A DNA stretch of 64,000 nt from Pyrrhoderma lamaoense (Eukaryota; Basidiomycota; Agaricomycetes; Hymenochaetales; Hymenochaetaceae). Positions 1-13,172 of the stretch are shown here, one piece after another (position 1 is the stretch's first letter; each line of letters opens with the position of its first letter). The notes beneath the pieces were generated by a model that saw only the letters and a program-made list of their open reading frames with translations, did no database searches and was not told the origin of the DNA. Location: positions 248,001-312,000 of the forward strand of contig NBAZ01000014.1 in assembly GCA_002794735.1 (NCBI GenBank), in the 5' to 3' direction. A program made the translations under genes and the position numbers.

Positions 1-2
1 TG

Positions 3-1395
3 CCTTCTTGCCTTCCTGGTACAAGTTTTCATAGTACATCAAGAATTGGAAGATTTTTAGGGGATGAAATGCGTAATAAATCATATGTATGGGCAAAACA
101 GGAGATTGTGAGTTAGACTCTAGACCACTGTATATCACTTCACATCTAATTCCCAGGATACAGTTGAATGGAAAGGCAAGCAAATCGATGGCAAGCATGC
201 TCCTCGATTCATTAACTAGCAGAAATGGTGTTCTTGAAGACGAGGAGATTATAAAAGATGTATTAGGCACTGCTTATGCAGGTTTGTGAATAATGCAATG
301 ACCTTGTACTCGAGTCGTATTTGAATATTTTCATCGTATTCTAGCTGGGGCAGAATCTGTGTGCCCCTTTGATCACAATTATTTTTATTTAAACTCATAA
401 TACGTCTTAGGTTGCTATACTTTTAACGACGTTTATTCTTGCTATGGTTTTGCACAAAGACGTCTTGAAACGTGGCCAAGAAGAATTAGATAGAGTGTTA
501 GGCAAGAACTGTCTCCCCACAATGGCGGATCAACCGAAACTACCATATATTGATGCAATCAGGAAAGAGTGCCTGAGGTATGTGAGATCTCGAATCTTAA
601 GCGTGCCTACATGTAGTTATGATATTAACCTCGCAGATGGCAACCTGTCGCTCCTTTCGGTGAGTTTCATAGTTCACTGTATTATCGGTTAAAGTATATG
701 ACTATATTGTTTGTATAGCGGTCCCACATAGTGTGACTGAAGACGACGAGTACAGAGGCTACTTCATACCAAAAGGCACTAATGTGCTTTCAAACTTAAC
801 GTATGTTGATTTTAGTACAGTTGATGTCTGGCTCACAACAGCACAGGGCTATTTCAAGGGATCCGAATTACTATTATAAGCCTGATGATTTCATTCCTGA
901 GCGCTGGCTTCCAGAACCGGGTGATAAGCCTCCCTTAGACTTCGATAAAGTAGGATTTGGGATAGGACGACGGTGAGTAGTGTAGTTAATACTGAGAGTC
1001 CCTCTATAATATACCTTTTCTTAGGTTCTGTCCGGGAATGCATATGGCTAAAAATAACGTAAGTACCTGATTCGTATAATCCACAAACTGATTGAAAGTT
1101 CATACTAATAATCAATGGAATTTTTTACAGGCCTTTATATTCATTGCATCAATCCTTGCAGCATTTGACATTGAAAATGCCATTGGGGATGATGGCGCTC
1201 CTATAATACCAAAAGTAGACTATGTTGAAGGTCTTGTCAGGTATGTACTACGTTATCTACTTGATTTCTTCATATCAACGGCTAATATTATTGTTGGTGT
1301 TGTTGTGAAGTTACTCTAAACCATTTAGATGTGTTATAAAGCCGCGTTCAGAAGAAGTCACTACTTTGATTCGCCAGACAGCAGAGAAATACTAG
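3..1395 (+). CDS. Cytochrome P450, 3' part (5' end outside window)
   Basis: This is a heme-thiolate monooxygenase of the microsomal fungal type; the substrate cannot be told. The frame opens at the window edge inside the protein ('PGTSFHSTSRIGRF' resembles the conserved PGxxF..A region of fungal P450s). I can join at least eight exons: helix I region ('GTAYAAGAES', where the usual acid-Thr pair is weak), K-helix ExxR-like 'RKECLR', the PERW-type 'FIPERWL', and the heme loop 'FGIGRRFCPGMH' with the Cys ligand. The first intron only keeps frame if its acceptor is the CAG ending at 163. The last exon ends TAG after 'QTAEKY'. The intron inside the heme loop (between Arg and Phe) and the one before the last exon sit where those of the P450 at 47-49 kb sit. 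The N-terminal membrane anchor is not in the window. Confidence 0.9.
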
Positions 1396-2030
1396 GTAAT
1401 ATAATATTGAATTGAATTATGAGAATTTGAAATATACGCTTTGTAACCTATTTTTTTTGTCTACATACGGTCTTCGAAAAAATTCTTATATAGAAATTTC
1501 AATCATAATAAAAATTATCTAATGGTTTCGACAGATGTAAGCATAAATTTGTAATTTTCTACGCCACCGGAGAAAATGGGTCGCACGCTGTACGTAATCA
1601 ATATTAGGCTAACCAATTCTTTTTATTAATTTTATGAGTTTGAGTGAGATCCTGAGATAAATGCTAATTATTTTAGGTCTAATTGCTCAGTACAATAACT
1701 GGAGTAAACATGATTAATGTGGGTTAGTCCATCCTAAAAGCCAATACGATGAATAATAAAGGTACAAACAAAATAGAATTTCCACTTGTCTCCCAAAAAA
1801 GTAAAAAGTTGAATTCGAAAGAATATTGAAAAAACATCACTGCCCCAAACATAGAAGGGGGACACGTAAATTGTTCGTTCGGATAAAATAAATCAAGGAA
1901 TTACTGATTGATCATAAAGGCGTAATAGGACTCGTAGAATTGTGAAGGAATAAAGTAATATAATCTAGGCGCAAGTGGGTGTATCAAGGTTTGGGATATC
2001 GAGGGTTCGAAGGGGAAGGGGGGTATGAAA
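1396..2030. other. Intergenic, convergent 3' ends
   Basis: AT-rich spacer between two convergent genes (P450 and ABC transporter). It should hold both 3' UTRs and polyadenylation signals. No coding frame or repeat is recognisable. Confidence 0.5.
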
Positions 2031-5000
2031 CTAATTTTTCGAAAGTGCTTGCAGCTGCACATACTCATAATAACCACCTTTCTTGGCGATGAGTTGTTCA
2101 TGTGTTCCAGCTTCACTAACTCGCCCTTCTTTGATGAAGTAACTGTGAAGAAGTATTACGTTAGTTTAGTCTATATCAAATTTGATGGAAGAGTTGATAA
2201 AACTTACATGCAGTCAGCGTTTTGAATTGTAGACAGGCGATGGGCAATTGCAATTGTCGTCCTCCCCTTGCCGCCTTGTCAAGGGCTTCTTGGACTACTT
2301 TTTCTGAGTTCGAATCGAGGGCTGAAGTAGCTTCATCAAGTAAAAGCACCTTCGGGTTTCTCAAAAGAGCACGAGCGATGGCGATACGCTGCTTCTGACC
2401 ACCGGATAATTGAGACCCTTTACCACCAACGTTGGTTTCGAAGCCTTGAGGCAAGGATTTGATGAAATCCAGGATGTTTGCATCACGGCAGGCAGCCTCG
2501 ATCTCTTCTTGAGTAACTTCCTCATGTGGCTTAGTAGCACCCAACAAAACGTTGAATCTGATCGAGCCAGCATACAACGTGGGTTCTTGTGAGACAAGAG
2601 CAATATGTTTGCGATATTCTTGGACGTTCAACTTCGAGATATCTTGGCCGTCGAGGTAGACCTTTCCAGCTAATGGATCATAGAATCGTTCGATGAGCTG
2701 AATGGTGGTACTCTTTCCACAACCTGAAGCACCGACAAGAGCAATGTAGGTTCCTGGTTGGACCGTAAGGTTCAAGTTACGCAAGACGCGAACACCAGGA
2801 CGAGTAGGGTAACGGAAGTGCACATCTTCGAAGCGAATCTGGCCTTGTACCTCTTTCATTACTTCACCTTCAGTAGATTCGGCATCAATTTCAGGCATGG
2901 AGTCCATCAAGCGAATAACGTCAGAACCAGCACCCTTGGCAGAAGAAATATCTGGTACGAAGGAGAAAACATTTCCAGCTTGAATAGATCCGAAAGTGAC
3001 ACTCTATAAGAAAATACTTTAGTATACAAAAGGGAGAAGATAATTTGATATGAAAGACTTACAAACAAGCAGACGAAGAATGCCTTAGTGCTATATTCCT
3101 CACGACTGACCCCACCTGATCCATACCAGAAGACGAGAGCAATAACATACATCATCATGGCTTGCGAAATAGCAAAAATCAAGTTCGACCAGAAAGCAGT
3201 ACGATGTGAACGACGCAGAGGCTCTTCAAGAGATTTGCTATATAAGTCAAAGCATTCCTTCTCGCGGGTAAGGGAAGCAACAGTGCGAATAGCACCTGCT
3301 GCCTCGCAAGCAAGTTGAGCGGATTGTTCATGGGCCTTCTTATTATCCTGATCCTTTAGGACAACAACACGTAACCGAATGTAACCTGCAGAGATGAGCA
3401 AGGGCATACAGGCGATACCGACGAGGGCAATCTTCCACTGGAAACAAAGACCAATGATGGCTCCAGAAACAATGGTACCGATACTTTGAACAATAGCACC
3501 TAATGTGACACCAGCAAGTCCATTCACTTTTTGTGGATTGTCACTCAAACTTGCTGTCAGAGCACCCGTGCTATTCAGATCCTCGTCAAAGAAGGCTATA
3601 TCCTGTCGGAGAATAGCTTTGAACGTTAGCGACCTTAACTTCGAGGTGAGATTCGCAGCGGCAGCTGCAAACTTCCAGTTCTGAATGAAGACGGTCACCA
3701 TAGATAGAATGGCGATAATAAAGAACCAAAGAGCATTGCGGTCACCATCATGGCGGAGCTTATGATTATCCGTGGTGTTTTGATAGGTTGTAACTGCGAT
3801 AGCATACACGACGCCGAAAGCTGGATAGACTATACCAGTAAGCGTAGCAAAGAAACCTCCGATAAGATATGTTTTCCAGACATTGCCTTGAAGGGATCCA
3901 AAGCGTTTGAAGATATAATATAGCGAAAAGTCCTCTTTCTTGGCTTCTTTTCCCTTCTGTTTCTGCTCAAGAATCTCGCTGGCCAACGATCGACCACTGG
4001 CTTTGCGTCCTAAAGGAATTTCCTGCTCAGCCTCCCGTGTAAAGTCATGAGCGGACTTCTTATCATCCTCAAGATCTATGTCCTCGTTTCCTGCCGAATC
4101 TACTCCGGCTTCTTTTTCTTCCGTCTCCCTCAGCTTCTGAGCTTGTACAAGGCGTGAATAGTGGCCGTCAGGGTTTGAGAGAAGTTCGTTGTGAGTACCC
4201 TGTTCGAGGACGAGCCCCTGACCCATTACATAAATGTTTGCCGAATTCTTAATCGTAGAAAGACGGTGAGCAATAGTGATAGTAGTCCGACCTGCAGAGG
4301 CTTTATCAAGAGCATCCTGAACGATACCTTCGCTCTGCGTATCCAGTGCGGACGTAGCCTCATCAAGGAGAAGGATACGAGGGTCAGAGACAATTGCACG
4401 CGCGATAGCAATTCGTTGCTTTTGTCCGCCACTAAGCAAAAACCCACGTTCGCCAACAAGAGTTTCGTAACCCAAAGGAAGCTTCGTAATGAAACCATCG
4501 GCATTCGCTTTGATACAAGCATCTTTGATAAGTTTCATTTTCTCTTCCTCTGGCGCATCTTCCCACTTCGTTCCAATAAGCCCGTGAGCAACATTTCCTT
4601 TGATGGTTGTTGCGAAAAGAACCGGTTCCTGAGACACAAGGCCGATTTGCCTCCGTAACCATTTCACATTTAATTCACGAATATCAACTCCGTCAAGTTT
4701 GACACATCCTTTGAGGGGATCGTAGAACCGCTCTACTAGCGAGATGACAGTAGATTTACCCGAACCGGAAGCTCCGACGAGCGCAGCTGTCTTACCAGCT
4801 GGGAAAGTCAAATTGAGGTTTTTGACAATGGGGACGTCTGGTCTAGATGGGTAGTTGAAATCAACATTCTCGACGGTGATCTCACCGACAACATTGTCAA
4901 GCTTTAGACCTTCTTCACTCTCAGAGTCGATAGTTGGGACACGGTCGATTGTTGAGAATAGCTTCGCAGCAGCACCACGAGCATGTGAGATAGCCTGCAT

Positions 5001-6327
5001 CTCAGGAGCAAGCATGGCCAAGGAAAAGGATCCAATCAAAATGGCGATGAAGACATTAATGAGGATTCCGACGGTGATGTATCCATGAATGATGAGAGTC
5101 GTCCCGAACGAGAAAGCAAGAGCATATCCGGCGTATATGATAAAGAAGAAGAATGCCAGACCGATACCATGCGCAAGTGCCGCCTTAGTATCCACAATAT
5201 GTGACTGAAGGATGTGCGCATCATAGATCTCGGACAAAATATGCTGAGTTCCGAACGCTTGGGCGGTACGAATCGTTGAGATTACTTCTTCAGCATGGGA
5301 TCCACCATCCGCAACATGTTTAAGGATGTTTGCATATATTTCGAGACGGCTTTGTTCATAAGGGCTCCTGCGATACCGATGCAAGGTAGAATGGAAGACA
5401 TAGCCAAAGATAGACGCCATGATCGAATGTATGCGATAATAAAGCCGGCGACAAATGAAGCTAAAAATTGGACGACGAGAGCCACCTTTTCAGAAATACC
5501 TTGCTGTACTAAGTGAGTATCCGTTTGGATACGCGAGGCTACTTCACCAGCGCCGACATCGTCGAAAAAAGCGATGTCTTGTCGTAAGACTGCTTTTAGA
5601 TATTTTTCGCGTATTCTCTTTGAGCCGGTCTCGCCAGTGTAGACCCAGAAATACATATACACGAATACACAGACCAGTATTCCAAGACCAATATAGACTA
5701 GATACGTTGCGTCCAATGCAGCGACGTGCCGGAAATTAGCGGCAGCTGCATCTACCTCTGCCTGAGTAGTTTGGCCAGTTTGGAGATTCTGCACAGCAGC
5801 ACCGAAAGAAACGAAGCTTTGCGTTAAATTTCCGAATATGATACTCATTGCAGGCTAATTGGATCAAATTGGTACCTCAGTGCTCCCGTTTGTATAGACA
5901 CAGAAATAGCATACCTGTGCAGCACCAGCAGCGGCAGCAGCAACAGCCCCAATAACATTAAGAAGCAGCTCAAACTTGGTAGAGAACCTACACAACATAT
6001 AGGAGTCAGTATAAGGAACAGCAATCCGGATCGCAGGTGAGATCCTTGACGTTACAAGTAAGAAAACCAAACTGACCTGAAAAGTTCGGTGAACGAAACC
6101 GCCTTCGTAGTCTCACTCTTAGGCCCGGATGTAGAGTCTACTGTTGTATGGGCCTTTTCTTCTTGGTTAGACTCCATTTTTTTGTTTCTCGAGAACCATC
6201 CTCGTTTTGCAGGACTGGCAACCGTTCCCGAAGATTTTGTACCAGCCTCAGAGCCGTTGGCACTCGATGGGCGCTTCTCGTTGACTATTTCCGAGCTGAC
6301 TGCGGTGTCGGGCCTGGACGCCGCCAT
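2031..6327 (-). CDS. Full-size ABCB (P-glycoprotein/MDR-type) ABC transporter, two apparent frameshifts
   Basis: ATP-driven exporter of the plasma membrane, layout TMD1-NBD1-TMD2-NBD2, about 1,300 residues and full length for the family. It starts at 'MAASRPDTAV' with a hydrophilic Ser/Lys-rich N-terminus. NBD1 shows Walker A 'GASGSGKST', signature 'LSGGQKQRIAIARA', Walker B 'ILLLDEATSALD' and H-loop 'TIAHRLSTI'. NBD2 shows 'GASGCGKST', 'QLSGGQKQRIAIARA' and 'VLLLDEATSALD'. The last small exon encodes the C-terminus ending 'LQALSKN'. Introns near 6060, 5900, 3060 and 2200 join cleanly. Two places need one extra base for the family frame: near 5318-5323 in TMD1, and near 2262-2269 just before the NBD2 H-loop ('IAIAHRLSTIQ' continues in the next frame). 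Pleiotropic drug or toxin efflux is the usual family role; leptomycin-resistance and a-factor exporters are alternatives. It is either a broken allele or carries consensus errors. Confidence 0.93.
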
Positions 6328-8805
6328 CTTGTCAGTGAAAATTAGGGCTTGAAGTAATCAAGAAAGGAGAAGAGTGGCGAAGGCGATGGAGTAAGGGGCA
6401 GAGCATTGAGACCTACTCTATTATATGCACAAAGGTATGGAAGTACTGGGGCCGATAGCGTAATATTCATTACAGGGTATTTTCCATAACACTAACGAAT
6501 TTCTTCGGCGAAGTGATCGACATGACCATGCGATTTCCAAAATTTCCTGGATACAAGTAAAATCCTAGCCCTTTTGGCAATATTTTCAAGCTACCAATGA
6601 GTTTTTCTCCATTTCGATACCTCTCGTAATTCTTTGTCAGCTCAATGTCTCTCACGACGCCGCTCATAGGATGACTCGATAGCTAAGCCTGTCGCACAGT
6701 CACATTTGTATGCCACCAGTGCCGACTTCACTCCTCATCCGACTTTATTACCGGCTGATCATATAATATTTGTCCGCGATCGCGTGAATCGTTTTTCTCT
6801 CCTTAAATTCCTTATTTTCTAAACCGGCCATGCAACCAGTCGGAAGATATATTCTAAACCCACTTTTAACCGTCTCAAAATCCGAAAAGACATCAACTGG
6901 CCAAGAGCTTTCGACGGAACCAGATAAAGTTTTATCAGATAACGCTTATCGAAATTCTCCACACGGTTTCATCTTTCAAAACCCTTGAAAACATCTGTTC
7001 GCAACCTTTACCACTCATTGCCACGTCCGAAGAAAGGCCAAGAGAAAGAAAGAACTTGGTCAGTTCGGTTCCGATCGGTTTGTATCGGCCAAAGAAAAGG
7101 AAAGAAGTGCGAGTTGCCATTCTCCAGCTCCAATGGCAGCAAGTCTTAAGACAGTGATTCCGAGTGAATTCCAACTTCTGGGGATTGAAGCTGATTCATT
7201 TCTACTTTGTCCCCCTTTATTATCAATTTTACTTGAACAATCTTCGCCAAAATACCAATATCTTTGTGTATACATGTGCATCGCAAAGAAGGATTTTTAT
7301 AGCACTCACTAGTGAGTTTTTTTTTCCAAGAAAACGTTTCTGGATAGAATAAATTTTCTCCGAACCAAGTTTATGTAAGTGATTGCACGTTGAAGACAAC
7401 ATTGTTAACGTTATTGTTAGTATCACAACATCAGAAACCTTAAAAATTTCATCAGTTTTCACTATGCGTCGTAGATTTCCAAATTAATCGCAATTTCGTA
7501 ACCAAACTCAGTCACTAGAGAATACCTAACATACCGAGTCATCTCAAGGTCACAGCGGGAGCGTAGCTACTAAATATATACACTTTTGAGTCATTTGCGT
7601 CCAAAGCACAGTTCTTACGCAGCCGCAGGATGCAGATCCGTTTCATCGACGAATCAGTTCTGAGGAATTTGATTTATAGACACAATGCGCAGCTGACCGT
7701 TGGAGGTTATAAATAGAACATGAATACTTGACTTGACCAAACGCTGATTAGTAAGCACATGTATTAGCGAAGAAAATGGCACCCGGTTCTGGTCATAATA
7801 GATTTTCAAGTCTATTCAAGTTATACTGGGCCCCTTTTCTTTAATTCAAGCCATCGTTGCCGATAACTTGATATCCTCGACCAAGATTATTAGCGATATT
7901 TTGCTAATTCGAGTGAAATTCACTCATATAGATATTAAATAATTGATATATCAATACAAAATTTTCGCATGAGTAGGTTGTATATTACAAGTACAAGAAC
8001 TAGTACAAAATCCGTCCATTTTCTCAAAAATATAGAGTTGCTGGAGTATTGTTGGCTGTCTGCAAAGCGAACTGACATATTTCCGTACTCACCATTGTCT
8101 AGTTAAGTTTTAATTGCTATGAACTACAGGAATAGGAAATTATCTCAGTTTATATAGCTAGACAGAAATTAGAGAACTATCAAAGGAGATGATGTCATCA
8201 AAGGGCGATATACTGTAGAGACGAACTAGGTATTGCCGTCGATTGCGGAAGACCATCTCGGTGTATCTGCTTGTATGTATCTTGTTACTCCCTTGAAACT
8301 AAAGCCTACTTGCCAGCATATACAACTCTAGACTTAAATATTTACAATCTATATGAAGCTGTTTCCAGGAGACATGAAAAGCAAAGTGGGATTTGAAATC
8401 GTATTATATAAAAGAAGTATAACGCGGCCTTTCCAGAGTAACTTGAAATGACTAAGGCTCAAAGCCTTGCCACTACTAGGCCTGATATCGATGAATACAT
8501 CTCTACTTCTGATGCTATATCTTAATACTCTCAATTTATGATATTATTGAGACTACGATCTTGGCGAGACAGAATATGAACGCTGGGTTATCCAAGAAAT
8601 TACTTACATATTCTGAGAAAACGTTATAAAACTCTAAGTATAGCTCACACCTCTTGTAAAACTTTATATATATCGTTATTATCATCCAAAATGCTATAGA
8701 CATATAACACAACCAAGTAGGTACGGATTCTTACATGTCTTGGCTATCAAACTCATCCCATCTTAGTAATTACCTACTTAACAAGCATGTACACAGAGTA
8801 TCCAC
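6328..8805. other. Long AT-rich intergenic region
   Basis: 2.5 kb between the start of the ABC gene and the end of the lectin-like gene. The part next to 6327 should carry the ABC promoter. A 65-codon minus-strand frame (6470-6667) has no recognisable homology or intron structure, and I do not call it. No terminal repeats, transposase fragments or RNA genes are visible. Confidence 0.4.
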
Positions 8806-9575
8806 TCAGTTGAAGATCCAAAACTGAGTGAGATCGTTCTGGTCCGTTTGCAAAGCAACTTGGTTCGCTGCTGGACTGACAACGACCTAAACAAGCAAGA
8901 TATATGAGTATCCACTATACTTAATACCTTCAATCAAACGATGCTTACACTATTTGTATCTGTGGCAACAAGTTCGCCATTAGAAGAGATGATATCATCG
9001 AAGGGAGAGAATCTTTTTGGGCAGAGTTCAGATGTTATATAGATTTGATGGTAATCGCCTTACTTACTTAAAGATAGTAGGTTCGACTGGTGTGAGCTTC
9101 CAAGCCAGTGGTTGTCCTCCTTGGATAAGCTTGTTCGTCTGTTGACGGTATCTATCTCAGTTGTGTCATAAGCAGACACGTAGGCGGATCACTGTACCGT
9201 AGTGTTTACACGCAGATATCCACCCCTTCCGTCGATAGATGCCGAACTCATAAGAGTGCTTTGTACCTCTAGAGTAAATACTGTTTCTCCTGAGGTAGAA
9301 GGATAGGTCAAATATTTCCACTATATTAGTAGAGATGCAGTTTATTCAGCCACTCATGCATGATGAATCCATATGAAGGAGAAAGAAAGTTACGATTTGA
9401 TTCGCAGTCTTGGTAGGTTCTGGTGCCACGCAAGAACGAAATTTCCATCCTCAGTCAAGGAACCCGCATTGTCCAAAAAGTGAGAGAACGCGAGGTTTTG
9501 GAGTGTATAGTTGTTACCAGACACAGGCACAACAGAGTTAGCAGCAAGCTGGGTGAGATTGACAGAAGGTGCCAT
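8806..9575 (-). CDS. Beta-trefoil (ricin-B-like) lectin-fold protein, copy 1
   Basis: Small cytosolic-type protein without signal peptide, related to fungal beta-trefoil lectins; sugar binding is a family inference and not shown here. Exon 1 starts 'MAPSVNLTQLAANSVVPVSG' and contains 'YTLQNLAFSHFLDNAGS'. Later exons give 'GRGGYLRVNTT', 'LIQGGQPLAWKL' and the C-terminal 'NDLTQFWIFN', the final W/F being typical of the last trefoil repeat. Introns are four, at the same places as in the copy at 45 kb. Exon 1 leaves frame at about 9417-9424 ('VLAWH' then a frame change before 'TANQI'), so one base seems missing. A TATA-like box lies about 60 bases upstream. Confidence 0.75.
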
Positions 9576-10087
9576 AGTAGTTACTGCTAGAGACTGATTA
9601 AGGAGCTCTTGGAGAAAGTAGAGGTTGCACCTTTCGCCTTTTTATACAAAATATACACATCAAAAAGATCTTTTTCAGGGTCCAAATCAGCTAAGGTAGT
9701 CAGGAGTACGACACAGATTGTTCATTAAACCACCTAGCATGTCATGGAAGACCCATTCAATGATATGAGAGTTCATAATGAATCTGTATTATTGCGTGAA
9801 TGGTGATGTTCTCAATTTACTTAACCCGAAAGGTCTGTAGTGAGTACAATTTTTAGGCTAGATCCAAAGCTGAGAGCCAGCAGGATACAAATACAGATAT
9901 TGCCGACTCGGACTGTAAGAAGGTGACTCTGAAACTGGCAAGGCTGCGAAGGTGTTAGTGACTTTCAATATTTTAACAGATCGGACATTCAATAACTAAG
10001 ATGTCTTTACTGAGCATCGCCACCGCCAAACAATATTGAAAAATAAGCATGTGACTTTTTCGGACTAGTTGGCAGAATCCTCCAGAA
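9576..10087. other. Divergent intergenic region (lectin-like / FIST)
   Basis: Shared upstream region of two divergent genes. It contains the TATA-like box of the lectin-like gene; otherwise nothing is recognisable. Confidence 0.4.
9637..9646 (-). promoter_or_regulatory. TATA-like box of lectin-like copy 1
   Basis: Reads TATAAAAAGG on the minus strand, about 60 bases before the ATG. This is inferred from sequence and spacing only. Confidence 0.5.
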
Positions 10088-11632
10088 ATGACTGGTGTAC
10101 TACGAGCAAACACCTTTCTCTTTCGTTCTCACATCCAGCTTCAGAATGCAGTCAATGGGCTACGTGAAAAGTACAACAATAATACTTTGTTCTTCTCCTT
10201 AAGTCATAATACACCTGAACTAGAACAAGCGGTTCGGTATCTAAACTCTTTCTCTGACGAAACACTGGGATGCTTGTCATGTCCCTTACCTATAGAGAAT
10301 GATTCTTCGGTTTTTTCGTGTGCAATTGCTATCTTCGATAAAGGGAGTGCTCTTCCATTCAGTACAATAGAGTCCGGATACGCTCCTGTCCGAGTCGGCA
10401 GAGCACGTTCCTACCAGAAAAACGAGAATGAAGCATTCGAGAGGAAGAACGCCGCTATGCAATCACATAATATATCGAATTGGGATACACTATGGGGAGA
10501 AAACCACTCGATTGAGCTTCCCAAAGAATTGAAGAACCAAAGGTGCGTAAGTGCTTTGTGAGGATAATCGTGAGCGCTTCTGAACTAGTATGTTCTTAGA
10601 TCTATTCAGTCATTTGTCTACTTCACGGGTAATACATCATGGGGTCTTGGGAATACGCTACATAGTCACTTTCCAGACTCGTATCAGGTATGAGTAACAA
10701 ATTACTTTCATAAACTTCTATTCATTTTTCCTAAGCTTGGGATGATAGCTTCATCTACTCCATTTGTCACGAGTCGTCCTAATACTCTTTTCCGGAATGG
10801 AAATGTACAGTCTCTCGGCGCAGTTGGCGTAGCCTTACTCGATAAACCACTTCGAAGTTCTTTCGATTTAATGGGCTTGTTCGGCTGACTGATCCTCTAC
10901 CAGTCCGGAGGTAGGTTTTGTCCTTGAGAAAAGCCAAACCCAGTTTCTTACCCTCCTTTTGAAGGGCTGAAGGCAATCTCATACATGAGCTTGGAGAATC
11001 TCTTCCAGCTCGTATTCTTCTCAAATCTATACAAGATCATGGCCTTTCGGACGAGTCTGCAAAAGATGTGGATTTCTTTATCAGTACTAAATCTAATAAT
11101 AGTGAACACTCAAGTCCAGTATGTCTCGCCGTATAAACTAGATCACCGTTTTTTCTCTTATCACTTTTGTAAGGATCAACTCCTGCGCGTAGTTGCTGGA
11201 AGTCCGTCAAAAGGTTCAATAGCTGTCGAAGAAGTTCCTGCCCCTACAGAAGGGACGGAAATTCAAGTAAGTGTGCCTTGAATTGCCCCGCTGAATAGCT
11301 ATCCAATACTAAGGCCTTTCTCGAAGTTTTACTATCGCCCAAAGTCCTGCCCGGTTTCACTTCCTTACCAACGAAACGAATTGACTACTGAAGCTCCAAC
11401 CCATTCAATCGGATCAATAGTATGCGATATTGATCACTTCCATCAGGACAGCATGGACCAGGAACGTATCAGAAATCACGGAGTTGAAGACCCTCAGCTT
11501 TATAGTCATACGTTTTTAAACGTCTCCGAACATGGGTTTGTACTTAGCTCTCAGTCTCAGAATAAATTTAGTAGTCCTTGGAGGTGTTCTGTGCCAGGTT
11601 CATTTGCTGAACTACAGTTTACTGGATTTTGA
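10088..11632 (+). CDS. FIST-domain protein (F-box/intracellular signal-transduction type), one apparent frameshift
   Basis: Predicted intracellular protein with a FIST N/C fold, the domain found in bacterial signalling proteins and in the eukaryotic F-box protein FBXO22. Exon 1 gives 'MTGVLRANTFLFRSHIQLQ' and 'LFFSLSHNTPELEQ'. After splicing come 'IQSFVYFTGNTSWGLGNTL', 'LGMIASSTPFVTSRP', 'SLGAVGVALLDKP', 'LVRLTDPLPVRRAEGNLI', 'VVAGSPSKGSIAVEE', and a C-terminal 'SEHGFVLSSQ'..'WRCSVPGSFAELQF', matching the end of the fungal FIST family as I know it. There are about five introns. The intron before 'FYYRPKS' keeps frame only with the AG at about 11330. Around 10852-10866 the frame changes by one base between 'LDKPLRSS' and 'RFNGLVRLTD'. 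The biological role is unknown; a redox or ligand sensor or a ubiquitin-ligase adaptor role would be speculation. Confidence 0.62.
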
Positions 11633-13172
11633 GTAGGCGTACGCTTGTTTTTTCCTGGCGGTTGAAAAACCAAACTTCGTATAAATTACATGAGGGATTG
11701 TCCCTGTATAATAATATTTGCTTGTCTCCAGTCCCTGACTTTGAATGGTCGTTGTCCTTTAGACATGAGCTACTTGAAAAAAAGGGAGCCGAATTAGTAT
11801 GTACAATATGTCAAAGTTCAACAAGAGTATTAGCTTATAATCACGAACTAGTCAATGTTTTAGACACTAGAAATCAATCACAACTTGTGTACCCTCTATT
11901 TCGCGTGCGGGGGTGCGTTTGGCGTCTTGATAAATTATTCTAGCTCTCAAGATGCACTAAACTTGAGAAAGGTATGGAATACGTCGAGAACACCACATTG
12001 TAAGTTTGACGGGAGGACTTTTCTTAGTTTCAAAAAATCAGGATTCTAGTAGTTTCTCTCTTATGGAAGAAGGAACCACAGCATCGAAGGCTGATCCTTG
12101 ATCAAGTTTTTTAGAAGATTCTCGATGTGATTTTGAGTGCCATATATCGAATATGAAAATCAGACATTTGGGACGACAAACTAGTGCTTTTCACAGGCTT
12201 AGAGCATCGGAATCTGGCGCTTGATGCACCACTTTAGGCAGCTTCCAAGCTCTCTTTTATAGCCAATGCCGTGATCTTTCTCCTTCAGTTTCTTTGAAAA
12301 AGTATGAAGCTATCTAAATTCAATATAAAGACGAAATTTTCAGGGGAAATTAATAGTAGCTTGTGTACTATGTTGGTTTTAGGAGTTCCGATTAAGGTAA
12401 ACAAATTCAATAGAAATTGGTTCAAGAAGCCGTAAACATTTTATTCAAAGGGTACAGTCCGGGTCCAACATCAGTTAGACTTATCTGTTGGATATGGATC
12501 CTTTCCGATATAAAAAGACGTAGATACCGTTGGGACGTATTTCTTATAACTTCGTCATCACGGCACAATAACTCAATATTAGCATAGAATAGCAACATGT
12601 TTAGTACAACCCATCCCAGAAACTATACATGAGAAAAAAGAATGATATGTTTATGCCATCTCCGCATAATAAGGGGGAAATGGACAATTCGTGAAGAACC
12701 ATAATGCTCGAGATTTTACAGAGGCAAGTTGCTCATAAATAATTTTTCAACGAAACGGAAGCATAGCTGCTTAACCTCCTGCTATACCCGGTGAAAAAAG
12801 CAAATCGTGGTTGTGAAGTCAGAATTTGCCATAACAAAAAACATTTCACTACAAATAAAAGACTTAGTAATTAAATGAGGTAATCATTCAGTGCTCACAA
12901 TTCTTGTTTTTAACTTTGTAGGTAAATACATCAAAAAGAGACCGATGAGAAATTCCCACTTATCCTATTACTCAGACTTAAAGCCATCACTCTAGTATGC
13001 GGGTTGGTCCGAGGCTCTCACTGTTATGAATGTGTTCACATGAAGAAGACCATATGGGACAAAACTAGCTTTCTGTTTTCTCAAGATGAAATATTGTATC
13101 GGATTTTCTAAGACATGATGAGACTATATAAAGCAAAAGGTTGAGTATACAACTATTGAGAGTGAAGCCGCG
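11633..13172. other. Intergenic, no gene recognised
   Basis: Holds the FIST gene 3' flank and the PEBP promoter. An open frame immediately downstream of the FIST stop (to 11943, about 100 codons) lacks an ATG and resembles nothing I know. The rest is AT-rich with many stops. Confidence 0.4.
13125..13133 (+). promoter_or_regulatory. TATA box of PEBP-like gene 1
   Basis: TATATAAAG lies about 40 bases before the ATG, a compact core promoter. Confidence 0.5.

Noticed and set aside
1..163. Frame break in the first visible P450 intron
   Set aside because: Using the CAG that ends at 163 instead of the one at 156 keeps the frame.
4191..4658. Plus-strand open frames opposite the ABC transporter NBDs
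   Set aside because: They lie opposite strongly conserved coding sequence and have no recognisable content.
6470..6667. 65-codon minus-strand frame upstream of the ABC gene
   Set aside because: Short, unrecognised and without supporting signals.
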